A DNA stretch of 64,000 nucleotides from Wenjunlia vitaminophila DSM 41686 (GTDB lineage: Bacteria; Actinomycetota; Actinomycetes; Streptomycetales; Streptomycetaceae): NCBI RefSeq assembly GCF_000380165.1, contig NZ_KB904665.1, positions 1-64,000 of the forward strand. Direction: 5' to 3'. Numbering within the stretch: position 1 is the first letter of the stretch; every line of letters starts with the position of its first letter. The notes under the pieces are model-generated. The model saw only the letters and a program-made list of their open reading frames with translations. It made no database searches and was not told where the DNA came from. Both the position numbers and the translations under genes were made by a program. Shown here piece after piece: positions 34,044 to 42,605 of the stretch.

Positions 34044-35524
34044 TCGATCCCCCCTAGGAAAGTGGCGGGAGCGCTCGGGCCGCCGTCCAGGAGCTGCTCG
34101 GGATCATCGAAGATCACGGTGAGGTTCTTGATGACCGGGTTCTCCTTGACGGAAACGTCGCGCTTCCACTGTCGCGTACGCTCGGGAAGGTTGGCCAGAC
34201 CGCCTTCCGACATCGCTTCCTTGACCATGCTGTGGAACGCCTCGGAGCCGCTGTCCTCGCGGTGGTACACCAGCAGCGGCACCCCGTGTTCGAGCCCGAG
34301 CAGCACCTCCCGCGACCCCCGCCCCCTCGGGCCGCGCGGCGCCGCGCTCAGCACCATTCCCATGATCTCGTCCTGCCTGCCGATCTCCCCGTAGACCTCG
34401 CCGAGGTGTTCGTCGTCCGGCCGTCCGCCCGGGGTGCACCAGTGCAGTGCCGCGTTCGCCGGTACGTCGCTCCACCTGCGCCAGCGGCGGCGCCAGGCGT
34501 GGTGGTGCTGGCGCCGCTGCACCCGTTCGAGGCTGTGTATCCGTATGTCGGGATACCGGTGGATCATGGGCGTGGGGAATCCCTCGTTCGGGTTGAGGTC
34601 CCACCACTCGACCGGCTCGTCGAGGAGCTCCACCGGGAGGAAGAACTCCAGCACCACCTCGTCGGCCCGGGACTGCCACTCCTCCGCCATCGTCCTGAGC
34701 AGCCGGGCCACCGCGTGCGGCAGCTCGCCGCGGGCCACCGGGGTGTCGGGCACCCCGGGCTGGGGGTGGAGTTCGGCGGACTCGGTGTAGCGCACGCAGG
34801 AGGAGAGCCAGTACCGGGACCGGTCGCCCGGCCCGCGGCCCGGCGGGTCGCTGGGGGCGAGGTCGGGCGCGACCTTGATGTACGACCGGATCACCGCCGC
34901 CTGGAGGTCCCCACCGGGGTCCCACCCGCCGGGGCCGCGCCGCTCGGCGAGGTGGCCGCGGAGCCCGGCCACCTCGGCGGTGAGCCGCCACTGCTGCGCG
35001 AAGTGGTCGTTCCAGGCTCGGATCTCGCCCACCGCGGAGGCGGCCTCGGGCTGGTGGAGCAGGTGCTCGAGGAACGCCATGCCGGGGGGCAGGCCACCCG
35101 GCGGGGCGTTGTGCACCGACAGGTGGACGAAGGCGTCCCAGGCGGTGACGGACGACGCGGGCAGCCGCACCCGGCCGAGGGTGACGTCGGCGACGAGCAC
35201 GGACAGCCCGGGCAGGTGGAAGTCGAGGGCGCGGTGCAACGCCGTCCAGTCCCGCCCTCCGTACAGCTCGAGGGCCTCCCAGGTGTCCAGCAAAGGACGC
35301 AGTCGGTGGGCCACCGCCTCCGCGAGGAACTCGGTGATCTCCACCAGGGTGGCCAGGCCCTGGTCGAGGTCGGCGCACCGCCGCACGGCCTGGTGGAACT
35401 CCTGCCGTGCCGTGGGGAGTTCGACGAGCTCCAGGCCGTCCACGGCGTCAACGAGCTCACCGCGCCACTGCTGCCGACCCCGTGGGTCGGCCAGCGCCAT
35501 CGACTCCTCCAGTACCCCCACCAT
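34040..35524 (-). CDS. EAD/VMAP-C-like protein of vWA-MoxR ternary system, 494 aa
   Basis: Residues 1-90 are helical (VLEESMALADPRGRQQW, LVDAVDGLELVELPTARQEF, LATLVEITEFLAEAV), the layout of effector-associated domain 2, like the C-terminus of the caspase-like protein. Residues about 320-490 follow the VMAP-C (vWA-MoxR associated protein C-terminal) pattern: FFLPVELLDEPVEWWDL, RYPDIRIHSLERVQRR, WRRRWRRWSDVP, a strand with IMGMVLSAAP, and LLGLEHGVPLLVYHRE. ATG 35524 is the likely start; the open frame runs to 35671 but the extra residues are Arg-rich and shadow-like. It is the first gene of the minus-strand operon. Confidence 0.78.
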   Translation of the reverse strand: MVGVLEESMALADPRGRQQWRGELVDAVDGLELVELPTARQEFHQAVRRCADLDQGLATLVEITEFLAEAVAHRLRPLLDTWEALELYGGRDWTALHRALDFHLPGLSVLVADVTLGRVRLPASSVTAWDAFVHLSVHNAPPGGLPPGMAFLEHLLHQPEAASAVGEIRAWNDHFAQQWRLTAEVAGLRGHLAERRGPGGWDPGGDLQAAVIRSYIKVAPDLAPSDPPGRGPGDRSRYWLSSCVRYTESAELHPQPGVPDTPVARGELPHAVARLLRTMAEEWQSRADEVVLEFFLPVELLDEPVEWWDLNPNEGFPTPMIHRYPDIRIHSLERVQRRQHHHAWRRRWRRWSDVPANAALHWCTPGGRPDDEHLGEVYGEIGRQDEIMGMVLSAAPRGPRGRGSREVLLGLEHGVPLLVYHREDSGSEAFHSMVKEAMSEGGLANLPERTRQWKRDVSVKENPVIKNLTVIFDDPEQLLDGGPSAPATFLGGIE

Positions 35525-35656
35525 GTCCCCCAGGACCCTTCGCCGAGCAGGGTCTAAGAACCGCCTTGGCACATGCCTTCGCCCCCTTGCACCGCGTACG
35601 TCGGACCACCGGGTCGCGACGGGTACGCGGTGGCGCCGATCCGCTCGGGAGTGATC

Positions 35657-35684
35657 AGCGTAAGTGCCCAACTCCCTTGTCGAA
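35657..35684 (-). promoter_or_regulatory. Candidate housekeeping promoter of conflict operon
   Basis: On the minus strand TTCGAC, a 16-base spacer and TACGCT resemble an HrdB-type promoter (TTGAC-N16-18-TAGPuPuT). It would start transcription about 125 bases before the VMAP-like ATG and drive the three-gene operon. Confidence 0.35.
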
Positions 35685-35719
35685 CAGCACCGTTACAGGG
35701 TCTTCGTATCAGGTCTTTA

Positions 35720-37054
35720 TCACGTGCGGTACTCGGGAATGGCTCGCGCCAGCAGTCGGTACACCTCGGGGTTGGCGAAGTACGACGTGTGGGCCGCCCA
35801 GACCGGATGGCCGTTGTCCACCGCGATGTCCCTGACCTGGTCCCCGAAGACCCCGGAGGCCAGGAAGGACAGCAGGTCACGGGGGTCGTAGATGTTGATC
35901 CACGGGGGGAACCCGGCGGGCAGCCCGGCGCCGAACGGGCGCGAGGGCAGGGCGTCGAGCTCGTACAGCAGCGGCGCCTGGGAGCCGACGGTCACCAGCA
36001 GGTCCACCGGGGGTACGGAGGGCGCGGAACCGTCCGGTCCGCCATCCGGCCCGAGTACCCCGGACGCCAGCAGGTCGAACGCGACGACTCCGCCGAGGCT
36101 GTGGCCGAGCAGCACCACCGGGCGGGGGAGTTCCCGCAGCCGGTCGGCGACGTAGGCGCGCACCGCCCGGCCGCGCACCAGGTAGCTGAGCACGTCCCCG
36201 GCGAACCCCAGGGTGAGTCCGGTCAGGGCGCCCCGGCGGGCGGTCACAAGACGCGACGCCAGACGGCGGTCCCGGATGCGGGAGGACAGGCTCAGCGCCG
36301 CGGACACCGCGCCGCCCAGACCCCGGGGTTCGCCGCCGAGGCCGTCCACCAACGCGTCCACCACGGCCTCCCGGGTCTCCCGGGGGACCGTGTCGGGCCC
36401 GCCGGGGACCCGGGCCAGGCCCCAGGCGGTCAGCGCCCGGGCCACCAGTCGGGGCAGCCCGTCCGCCGCCGCCACGTTCGCGGCCCCCAGCGCCCGGGAG
36501 AACGCCTCGGAGTCGAGCAGGGCGGCCACGGCGGAGTCCAGCCCCCCGGCCCCGCCGCTCGACCCGCCGCACGGCTCGCCTGCCGCGCCCTGCGGCGGGC
36601 CGGCCGGCCCGGCGAGCAGGACCTCGTTCAACCCGGCCGCCGCCCAGGCCGCGCGGACCGCGATGTCCCGCCCGAGGGCGGCGGCGCGGGCCCGCAGCGC
36701 CTCACCGGCCCGGGCCGGACCCGACGCCCGGTCCGGCCGTGCCGACAGCACGAACAGGTCCAGTTCGGCCCAGGGGTCTGCGTACAGCAGTGCCCAGCGG
36801 GCCCTCTCGTCGTCCCGCTCCCGGCGCGGCCAGCGCGCCGGACCCGACGGCGCACCGGGCGGGAGCCCCGGTATCGAGGCCCCGGCCGCCCGCAGGTGCG
36901 AGCCGAGGACCTCGCCCCACGCGCAGGGTTCGACGCGGACGTCGGGACGGACCGCGGCGAACCCGGACCGCACCGCGCCCAGCGTCGCGGTGTACCCGGG
37001 TTCGCGCACGCCGGTTCCGTGCACCAGCAGGATCGTCGCCCCAGTCGCAGCCAT
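35720..37054 (-). CDS. Alpha/beta hydrolase (lipase-like), 444 aa
   Basis: The N-terminus ILLVHGTGVREPGY is the oxyanion strand of an alpha/beta hydrolase and VVLLGHSLGGVVAFDLL holds the G-x-S-x-G nucleophile elbow at about residue 320. A catalytic His is plausible in DNGHPVWAAHTSYF near the end. A 250-residue, partly Ala/Gly-rich insertion separates strand 1 from the elbow. ATG 37054 lies 13 bases after the aldehyde dehydrogenase stop, so the two are probably one transcript. It may be a lipid-active enzyme; whether it belongs to the neighbouring conflict island is open. Confidence 0.75.
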   Translation of the reverse strand: MAATGATILLVHGTGVREPGYTATLGAVRSGFAAVRPDVRVEPCAWGEVLGSHLRAAGASIPGLPPGAPSGPARWPRRERDDERARWALLYADPWAELDLFVLSARPDRASGPARAGEALRARAAALGRDIAVRAAWAAAGLNEVLLAGPAGPPQGAAGEPCGGSSGGAGGLDSAVAALLDSEAFSRALGAANVAAADGLPRLVARALTAWGLARVPGGPDTVPRETREAVVDALVDGLGGEPRGLGGAVSAALSLSSRIRDRRLASRLVTARRGALTGLTLGFAGDVLSYLVRGRAVRAYVADRLRELPRPVVLLGHSLGGVVAFDLLASGVLGPDGGPDGSAPSVPPVDLLVTVGSQAPLLYELDALPSRPFGAGLPAGFPPWINIYDPRDLLSFLASGVFGDQVRDIAVDNGHPVWAAHTSYFANPEVYRLLARAIPEYRT

Positions 37055-37067
37055 GGCTGGTCCCGGC

Positions 37068-38525
37068 TCAGAACGGGAAGACGCTGCGACCGTGCTGGAC
37101 GGATATCCATTTCAGCGTGGTGAAGGCCTCCACGGTAGACTCGCCGTTCAGCCGGCCGACACCGGAGGACTTCTCCCCTCCGAACGGCACGATCGGCTCG
37201 TCGTGGATGGTGGCGTCGTTGACGTGGACCATCCCGGTCTCGATCCGCTGGGCCACCCGCACCCCGCGCTCGACGTCCCGGGTGTGCACCGCTCCGCTGA
37301 GTCCGAACGGGGTGTCGTTGGCGAGTTCCACCGCCTCGTCCTCCCCGTCGAACGGGATGATCACGGCCACCGGCCCGAAGACCTCCCGGCGTAGGAGCGG
37401 GGCACCGGCCGGGACGTCGGTGAGCACGACGGGGTCCACCATGGTGCCCTCCGTCCTGCCGCGCAGCAGCACCGTGGCGCCCATCGCCACCGCCTGGTCC
37501 ACCTCCGCGGTGATCCGCTCGGCCTGGATGGCGTTGATCAGGGGGCCCAGGTGGGTCCCGGGGTCCCGGGGGTCCCCGACCCGCAGCGTCCGGACCCTGG
37601 CCACGAACCGCTCGGTGAACTCCTGCCGCACCGAGCGGTCCACCAGCAGCCGGTTGGCGGCCATGCAGACCTGGCCGGAGTGCGCGAAACGGCTGAACAC
37701 GGCTGCGTCCACGGCGTAGTCGAGGTCGGCGTCGTCCAGCACGACCAGCGCGCTGTTGCCGCCGAGCTCGAGCACCGAGCGTTTGAGGTGCGCCGCGACG
37801 ACCTGGGCCACGTGCCGGCCCACCCGGTCGGAGCCGGTGAACGAGATGACCTCGGGGACGGGGTGTTCCAGCAGGGCGTCGTCGATCTCGGCGATGTCGG
37901 TGACGACGACGTTGAGCAGACCGGGAGGCAGCCCGGCGTCGGTGAGCAGCCGCGCGATGAGGGTGCCGCCGACGATGGGCGTGTCCTGGTGCGGCTTGAG
38001 CACCACGCCGTTGCCGAGCGCCAGTGCCGGGGCGACCGACTTCATCGACAGCAGCAGCGGGAAGTTGAACGGGCTGATCACCCCGACGACGCCCACCGGC
38101 AGCCGGTACAGGCGGTTCTCCTTGCCGTCCACCGGCGAGGGCAGGATGCGCCCCTCGGCGTGCAGCGCGACCTGCATCGCCTCCCGCAGCACGTCCTTGG
38201 TGAGGGAGATCTCGAACGCCGCCTTGACGTGGGTGCCGCCGAGCTCGTCGATGATGGTCCCGGTGATCTCCTGTTCCCGTTCGGCCAGGAGGGCCAGGGC
38301 CCGCTCGAAGACCAGGCGGCGGGTGTAGGGGCTGGTCCGGGCCCAGGCGCGCTGGGCGCGTTCCGCCGCGCGGTACGCCTGGTCCACGTCCTGCACGGTG
38401 GCCACCCGGATCTCGGCGAGCTTCGCCCCGTTGTACGGGTTGAAGTCCACGATGTCCCACGACCCGCTACCGGCTCGCCACTGACCGTCGATGTACTGGC
38501 AGGCTAATTCCGACAAGTTGGGCAT
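37068..38525 (-). CDS. Aldehyde dehydrogenase, 485 aa
   Basis: NAD(P)-dependent oxidation of an aldehyde to an acid. Motifs: FNFPLLLSMKSVAPALALGNGVVLKP, the FTGSDRVG loop, catalytic Glu in LELGGNSALVVL and catalytic Cys in SGQVCMAANR. Length and wording are closest to benzaldehyde/vanillin-type dehydrogenases, though the substrate is not fixed by sequence. ATG 38525 was preferred over 38561 because GGGAAGG lies upstream and the family starts near MPNLSELACQYIDGQW. Confidence 0.92.
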   Translation of the reverse strand: MPNLSELACQYIDGQWRAGSGSWDIVDFNPYNGAKLAEIRVATVQDVDQAYRAAERAQRAWARTSPYTRRLVFERALALLAEREQEITGTIIDELGGTHVKAAFEISLTKDVLREAMQVALHAEGRILPSPVDGKENRLYRLPVGVVGVISPFNFPLLLSMKSVAPALALGNGVVLKPHQDTPIVGGTLIARLLTDAGLPPGLLNVVVTDIAEIDDALLEHPVPEVISFTGSDRVGRHVAQVVAAHLKRSVLELGGNSALVVLDDADLDYAVDAAVFSRFAHSGQVCMAANRLLVDRSVRQEFTERFVARVRTLRVGDPRDPGTHLGPLINAIQAERITAEVDQAVAMGATVLLRGRTEGTMVDPVVLTDVPAGAPLLRREVFGPVAVIIPFDGEDEAVELANDTPFGLSGAVHTRDVERGVRVAQRIETGMVHVNDATIHDEPIVPFGGEKSSGVGRLNGESTVEAFTTLKWISVQHGRSVFPF

Positions 38526-38691
38526 GGGAGTAACCTTCCCGTCAGTCCCCCGCGCGGACACATGACACGTGGTGCATGAGCGGTGGTGCAGTCCGGACCC
38601 GCCGGCGGCGGTCGGCCGAGGCGGGTCTGCCGCCCCAGCGATCCGCTGAATCCGGAGGATCGACCTGACGTGGTCTCAGGCTACTTGTGGA

Positions 38692-39558
38692 TCAGGTCCG
38701 TTCGAGCATAGTGCGCAGGAGGGCGACGCTCCGCTCCGGGGGCTCGCTGTCCGCGACCAGCCGGTCCATGGCCCGCGCGTACTGGCCGACCTCCTCGGGC
38801 TTGTCCAGGTAGAGCGCCCCGGTGAGCTGCTCGAGGTAGACCACGTCCGGCAGGTCCGGTTCGGCGAAGCCGAGGATGGTGAAGGCCCCGCTCTCCCCGG
38901 CGTGACCCCCGAACGCGAACGGCATGACCTGAATGGTCACGTTGGGCCGCTCGGCGAGCTCGAGCAGACGGGCGAACTGGGCCCGCATCACCTCGACCCC
39001 GCCGAACGGGCGGCGCAGCGCGGCCTCGTCCAGCACGGCGAGGTACCGCGGGGCGCCCTCGCAGACCAGCAGTTCCTGCCGCTTCATCCGCAGCGCGACC
39101 CGGCGCTCCACCTCCTGTTCCGGCGCGGTCGGCTGCCCGAGGGAGACCACCGCGCGGGCGTACTCCTCGCACTGGAGCAGGCCGGGCACGTACTGCAGCT
39201 CATAGGTCCGGATCTGTGAGGTGGCCTCTTCCAGCCCGACGTACGTCTGGAACCACACCGGCAGCACGTCGGCGTAGGAGTGCCACCACCCGGCGGAGCT
39301 GGCGTCGCGGGCCAGCCGCAACAGGGCCGCGCGCTCGGTCTCGTCGGTGACCCCGTAGAGGGTCAGCAGGTCGGAGACGTCCCGCTCCTTGAAGCTCACC
39401 CGCCCCAGCTCCATGCGGCTGATCTTCGACTCGGAGGCCCGGATGAAGTAGCCGGCCGCCTCACGGGTGATGCCGTGGGACTCACGGAGTCTGCGCAGTT
39501 GGGAGCCCAGCATGATGCGGCGCACCGTGGAGCTGCGGCTTGGCTGCCATGCGCTCAT
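38692..39558 (-). CDS. XRE-family regulator with DUF5753, 288 aa
   Basis: Residues about 15-75 are an XRE helix-turn-helix (LGSQLRRLRESHGITREAAGYFIRASESKISRMELGRVSF); the rest is DUF5753 (WFQTYVGLEEATSQIRTYELQYVPGLLQCEEYARAV, TIQVMPFAFGGHAGESGAF, DVVYLEQLTGALYLDKPEEV). Such proteins work with DUF397 and RsbW/AbaA-like partners to tune antibiotic production and development in streptomycetes. It is a paralogue of identical length to the next gene (39766-40632), arranged head to tail. ATG 39558 fits the family start. Confidence 0.9.
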   Translation of the reverse strand: MSAWQPSRSSTVRRIMLGSQLRRLRESHGITREAAGYFIRASESKISRMELGRVSFKERDVSDLLTLYGVTDETERAALLRLARDASSAGWWHSYADVLPVWFQTYVGLEEATSQIRTYELQYVPGLLQCEEYARAVVSLGQPTAPEQEVERRVALRMKRQELLVCEGAPRYLAVLDEAALRRPFGGVEVMRAQFARLLELAERPNVTIQVMPFAFGGHAGESGAFTILGFAEPDLPDVVYLEQLTGALYLDKPEEVGQYARAMDRLVADSEPPERSVALLRTMLERT

Positions 39559-39765
39559 CGTGGACCTCCGCCGATTGCCGTTGCGAAGTCTGCCACTTGT
39601 TCCCGCAATCTGTGCACAGGGTGTGCGAGGGGAAAAACGGTTGGTGCCCGGCACGCGTCCCGAGGGGAACACGGCCGGACCGGGTCATGGGAGTGGTGGG
39701 TGTGCGGCGGTGGACCACGGGGGCGCACGGTGATGACCGCACCCTCCGGTGGAACGGCGCTCGAC

Positions 39766-40632
39766 CTACAGTTCCTTGGCGATCCTGTGGAGGAGCTTGA
39801 CGGCGTGGTCGGGCTGGAGGCTGTCCACGCACAGCCGTTCCATGGCCTGGCTGTACTGGTCCACGTCCTCCCGCTTGTCCAGGTACAGCGCACTGGTCAG
39901 TTGCTCGAGGTAGACGACGTCGGGCAGGTCCTGCTCGGGGAAGCGCAGGATGCTGAACGCGCCTCCCTCGGCGGAGTGGCCCCCGAAGTGGAACGGCATC
40001 ACCTGGATGGTGACTCCGGGTTGGTCCGCGGCCTCGATCAGCCGCTCGATCTGTCCGCGCATCACCTCGCGCCCACCGAAGGTGCGGCGCAGCGCGGCCT
40101 CGTCGATCACCGCCCAGAGCTTGGGGGCGCGCTCGGACACCAACAGCTTCTGCCGCTGCATCCGCAGTGCCACCCGGCGCTCCACCACTTCCGGCGGGGT
40201 TGACGGCTGGCCGAACTGGATGACCGTCCGCGCGTAGTCCTCGGTCTGCAGCAGGCCGGGCACGAACTGCACCTCGTAGGTGCGGATGAGGGAGGCGGCC
40301 TCCTCGAGACCGACGTAGGTCTGGAACCAGCTCGGCAGCAGGTCGCTGTAGGAGTGCCACCACCCGGCGGCGTTGGCCTCGCGGGCCAGTCCCAGCAGGG
40401 CCGCGCGCTCGGTCTCGTCGGTGACGCCGTAGAGCGTGAGCAGATCGGCGACATCGCGCTCCTTGAAGCTGACTCGACCGAGCTCCATCCGACTGATCTT
40501 CGACTCGGACCCGCGGATGGAGTAGCCCGCGTCCTCGCGGGTGATGCCCTTGGATTCACGGAGTCTGCGCAGTTGAGAGCCGAGAAGGATGCGGCGCACC
40601 ATGGAGCCCCCGCCCGGCTGGATCGCACTCAT
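39766..40632 (-). CDS. XRE-family regulator with DUF5753, paralogue, 288 aa
   Basis: Nearly the same as its downstream neighbour across the helix-turn-helix (LRRLRESKGITREDAGYSIRGSESKISRMELGRVSFKERDVADLLTLYGV) and DUF5753 (WFQTYVGLEEAASLIRTYEVQFVPGLLQTEDYART). ATG 40632 has a strong ribosome site (GGAGGACCAGG). It is divergent from the RsbW-like gene across a TGCA-rich control region, and probably binds there. The duplication with slight recognition-helix changes (IRASESK versus IRGSESK) suggests related but separate targets. Confidence 0.9.
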   Translation of the reverse strand: MSAIQPGGGSMVRRILLGSQLRRLRESKGITREDAGYSIRGSESKISRMELGRVSFKERDVADLLTLYGVTDETERAALLGLAREANAAGWWHSYSDLLPSWFQTYVGLEEAASLIRTYEVQFVPGLLQTEDYARTVIQFGQPSTPPEVVERRVALRMQRQKLLVSERAPKLWAVIDEAALRRTFGGREVMRGQIERLIEAADQPGVTIQVMPFHFGGHSAEGGAFSILRFPEQDLPDVVYLEQLTSALYLDKREDVDQYSQAMERLCVDSLQPDHAVKLLHRIAKEL

Positions 40633-40739
40633 CCTGGTCCTCCTCCTCCCTCTCCTACCGGTGTGACCACGCACAGTCTGCCACCCCAAGGCTGCGAGGA
40701 GTACGCGACGGGGCGTTTTCGGAGTGCGGTTGCACAGGA

Positions 40740-40827
40740 TTTTGCACGTGCATATGCCAATGCGAACCTGCACGGGAATCCGCCCTTGCATCGGCAGGAG
40801 GCATTGTGGAGGATGGTGCACGTGCAC
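40740..40827. promoter_or_regulatory. TGCA-rich palindrome array upstream of RsbW-like gene
   Basis: Palindromes include TGCACGTGCA (40743-40752), overlapping GCATATGC (40750-40757), and GTGCACGTGCAC (40816-40827), with further TTGCAC and CTTGCAT copies around them. The decamer TGCACGTGCA recurs before the DUF397 gene at 42177. Probably operators of the two XRE proteins. Confidence 0.5.
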
Positions 40828-40863
40828 TTGCACGATCACTTGCGATCACACGGGGTGCCGCAC

Positions 40864-41382
40864 ATGGGGACTAGTGGCTCAGTCGTACTCGAGCCCTTAT
40901 GGGAAGAGCTGCTCGCGTCCGAGGAGCTCACGACATCCCGTGCGGTCTCGTGCGAGTACCCGCTCCCTCCCCGGTTCGAAGCAGTCAAGGACGCTCGCGA
41001 CTTCGCGCTCACCACGCTGCGCCGGTGGAACCTCGCCGAGCTGTTCGACTCGGTGGCACTGGTGGCGTCGGAGCTCGTCACCAACGCCCTGCGGCACGGG
41101 CTGTCATCGGCGGACTCCTTCCACTGGGACTTCCCGATACAGCTCTGTCTGGTGCGCCGCGCCTCGCGGGTGCTGTGTGTGGTGCGCGATCCCAGCAGTG
41201 AGGGACCGGTGTCGAAGGAGCCTGACTTCGTCTCCGAGTCGGGTCGCGGGCTGCACCTGGTGGACTCGTTCAGCGACACCTGGGGCTGGCACCCGCTCGC
41301 CGGAACCGGAAAGATCGTCTGGGCTCTGTTCCAGTCGCCGAACGAGGGCTACTCCGCGGCGCGCCGGCCGATCGCCATGTGA
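40864..41382 (+). CDS. RsbW/AbaA-like GHKL ATP-binding regulator, 172 aa
   Basis: A single GHKL ATPase domain of the anti-sigma-factor type: N box LVASELVTNALRHG, G1-like VRDPSSEGP, and SGRGLHLVDSFSDTWGW. Streptomycete AbaA-type regulators share the start MGTSGSVVLEPLWEELL, so ATG 40864 was chosen. The frame stays open upstream through the palindrome array, giving a His-rich nonsense extension (MVHVHLHDHL). It forms a regulatory cluster with the divergent XRE genes and the DUF397 gene. Confidence 0.85.
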   Translation: MGTSGSVVLEPLWEELLASEELTTSRAVSCEYPLPPRFEAVKDARDFALTTLRRWNLAELFDSVALVASELVTNALRHGLSSADSFHWDFPIQLCLVRRASRVLCVVRDPSSEGPVSKEPDFVSESGRGLHLVDSFSDTWGWHPLAGTGKIVWALFQSPNEGYSAARRPIAM

Positions 41383-41878
41383 GACGGGGGAGTGGCCACC
41401 CGTCCCCCGGGCCCCCGCCAGGACCCGGGGGACGCGTTTCTCCGCGCCGCCGACCGCGCGTTCCCGACCGGCGCCCCACTTTCGCGTCCGCCCGGGGAAG
41501 CAATGCCAGCTTCCCCGACCGTCAGGGAGCCCTTTGCCCACCCTGCTGCCGCGGTGGCCCCGCCCCGGGACGTGACCGGTGCCCCGGCCACCGCCCGGAC
41601 GGCCCGAGAATCCCGTCGGCAACAAAGGCCCCCCGCGGGGCCACTGGCAAAAGCCGGCACTCACCGGCCCCGCCGGTCCGCACCATGCGCCCGGCAAACG
41701 CCCGTCGTCACGAACTGACTTTCACCACGGTGCCCGGCACGCGCTCGGCCGGTGGCCAGGACACCGGCCGGATGGGGCGACCGGACACGGGTCGGGCGCG
41801 GCACTGGCCGCGCCCGTGGTCCACACGACGTCCCTGGCCTGCGCCTGGTCCGCCGCGGGAAACCAGAGTCCAGTACTG
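41383..41878. other. Gene-free gap
   Basis: 496 bases between the convergent ends of the RsbW-like and DUF397 genes. Several overlapping frames are open but are compositionally driven and have no ribosome sites. I see no RNA gene, repeat or clear terminator. Confidence 0.45.
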
Positions 41879-42115
41879 CTACTGGATGAGGCCGTCGAAC
41901 TCGCCGTCCTTCACTCCGAGAATCAGTGCCTCGATCTCGGCACGGGTGTAGATGAGGGCCGGTCCGTCAGGGTGGCGGGAATTGCGTACCGCCACATCAC
42001 CCCCAGGAAGCTTTGCCAACTCCACACAATTTCCCTGCGAGTTGCTCCTGAGGCTCTTCTGCCAGACGGCCCCCCTGAGTTCCGTGGCGGCCATGCCGTT
42101 GTACGTGTGGCGCAT
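41879..42115 (-). CDS. DUF397 protein, 78 aa
   Basis: The whole protein is a DUF397 domain: LRGAVWQKSLRSNSQGNCVELAKLPGGDVAVRNSRHPDGPALIYTRAEIEALI. ATG 42115 follows AGGAGAGATTTC. DUF397 proteins pair with XRE/DUF5753 regulators as small partner proteins, similar to toxin-antitoxin-like control pairs. The frame extends upstream to 42211 with a His/Met-rich stretch produced by the TGCA-rich operator, which I do not count as coding. Confidence 0.88.
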   Translation of the reverse strand: MRHTYNGMAATELRGAVWQKSLRSNSQGNCVELAKLPGGDVAVRNSRHPDGPALIYTRAEIEALILGVKDGEFDGLIQ

Positions 42116-42176
42116 GAAATCTCTCCTGGGCCAGTGCGGTGGTGTTTCTGCATCACCACGGCCGATGATACCCACG

Positions 42177-42212
42177 TGCACGTGCATGCGCATGTGCATC
42201 CACGCGTGCACA
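42177..42212. promoter_or_regulatory. TGCA-rich palindrome array upstream of DUF397 gene
   Basis: TGCACGTGCA (42177-42186) is identical to the decamer at 40743, followed by ATGCGCAT (42186-42193), GTGCATC and GCGTGCAC. It lies about 60 bases upstream of the DUF397 start codon. A shared operator with the RsbW-like gene is inferred. Confidence 0.5.
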
Positions 42213-42546
42213 GCTCTTCACCTGGAGTAATCGAATTTTCGATGAAAATCCCGATTGCCCACGTCTGATAACGAGCGATCACCTCACTCAACAGCAGCCG
42301 TCACAAACGGTCGCCGCCACAACAGGTGGAGCGGGGGGCCGCCCGACTCGCGGACGGCTGGCTGGACGGCCAGTCACGAACATGAACAGCAACGATCCCG
42401 CCATGGTCATCGCCGACCGTTCAACCGCCGGCGCCCTGGGTAACCACCCGTCACAGGAACCGGCAAACCGGGATGTCTCACCCGTGAATCACGGACCCCC
42501 CACCCAACCGGGGGGAAATCAGCACCCGAGAAGAGCCGAAAAACAG

Positions 42547-42579
42547 CGCCGCCGCCCGGCGGTGAACCGGGCGGCGGCG
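42547..42579 (-). terminator. Pirin gene terminator
   Basis: A perfect 13-bp stem CGCCGCCGCCCGG / CCGGGCGGCGGCG with a 7-base loop, about 26 bases beyond the pirin stop. Confidence 0.65.
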
Positions 42580-42605
42580 ACACAGAACGGCAAGTTTGGC
42601 CGAAT

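Larger units (their letters stand above)
42116..42605. other. Control region of DUF397 gene and gap to pirin
   Basis: 490 bases. The first 100 hold the TGCA-rich array at 42177-42212. The next 300 show no supported gene. The pirin terminator hairpin at 42547-42579 is near the right end. Confidence 0.5.

Noticed and set aside
40354-40863. N-terminal extension of the RsbW-like protein through the TGCA array
   Set aside because: It is antisense to the XRE gene and its His-rich part is made by operator repeats; the family start is MGTSGS at 40864.
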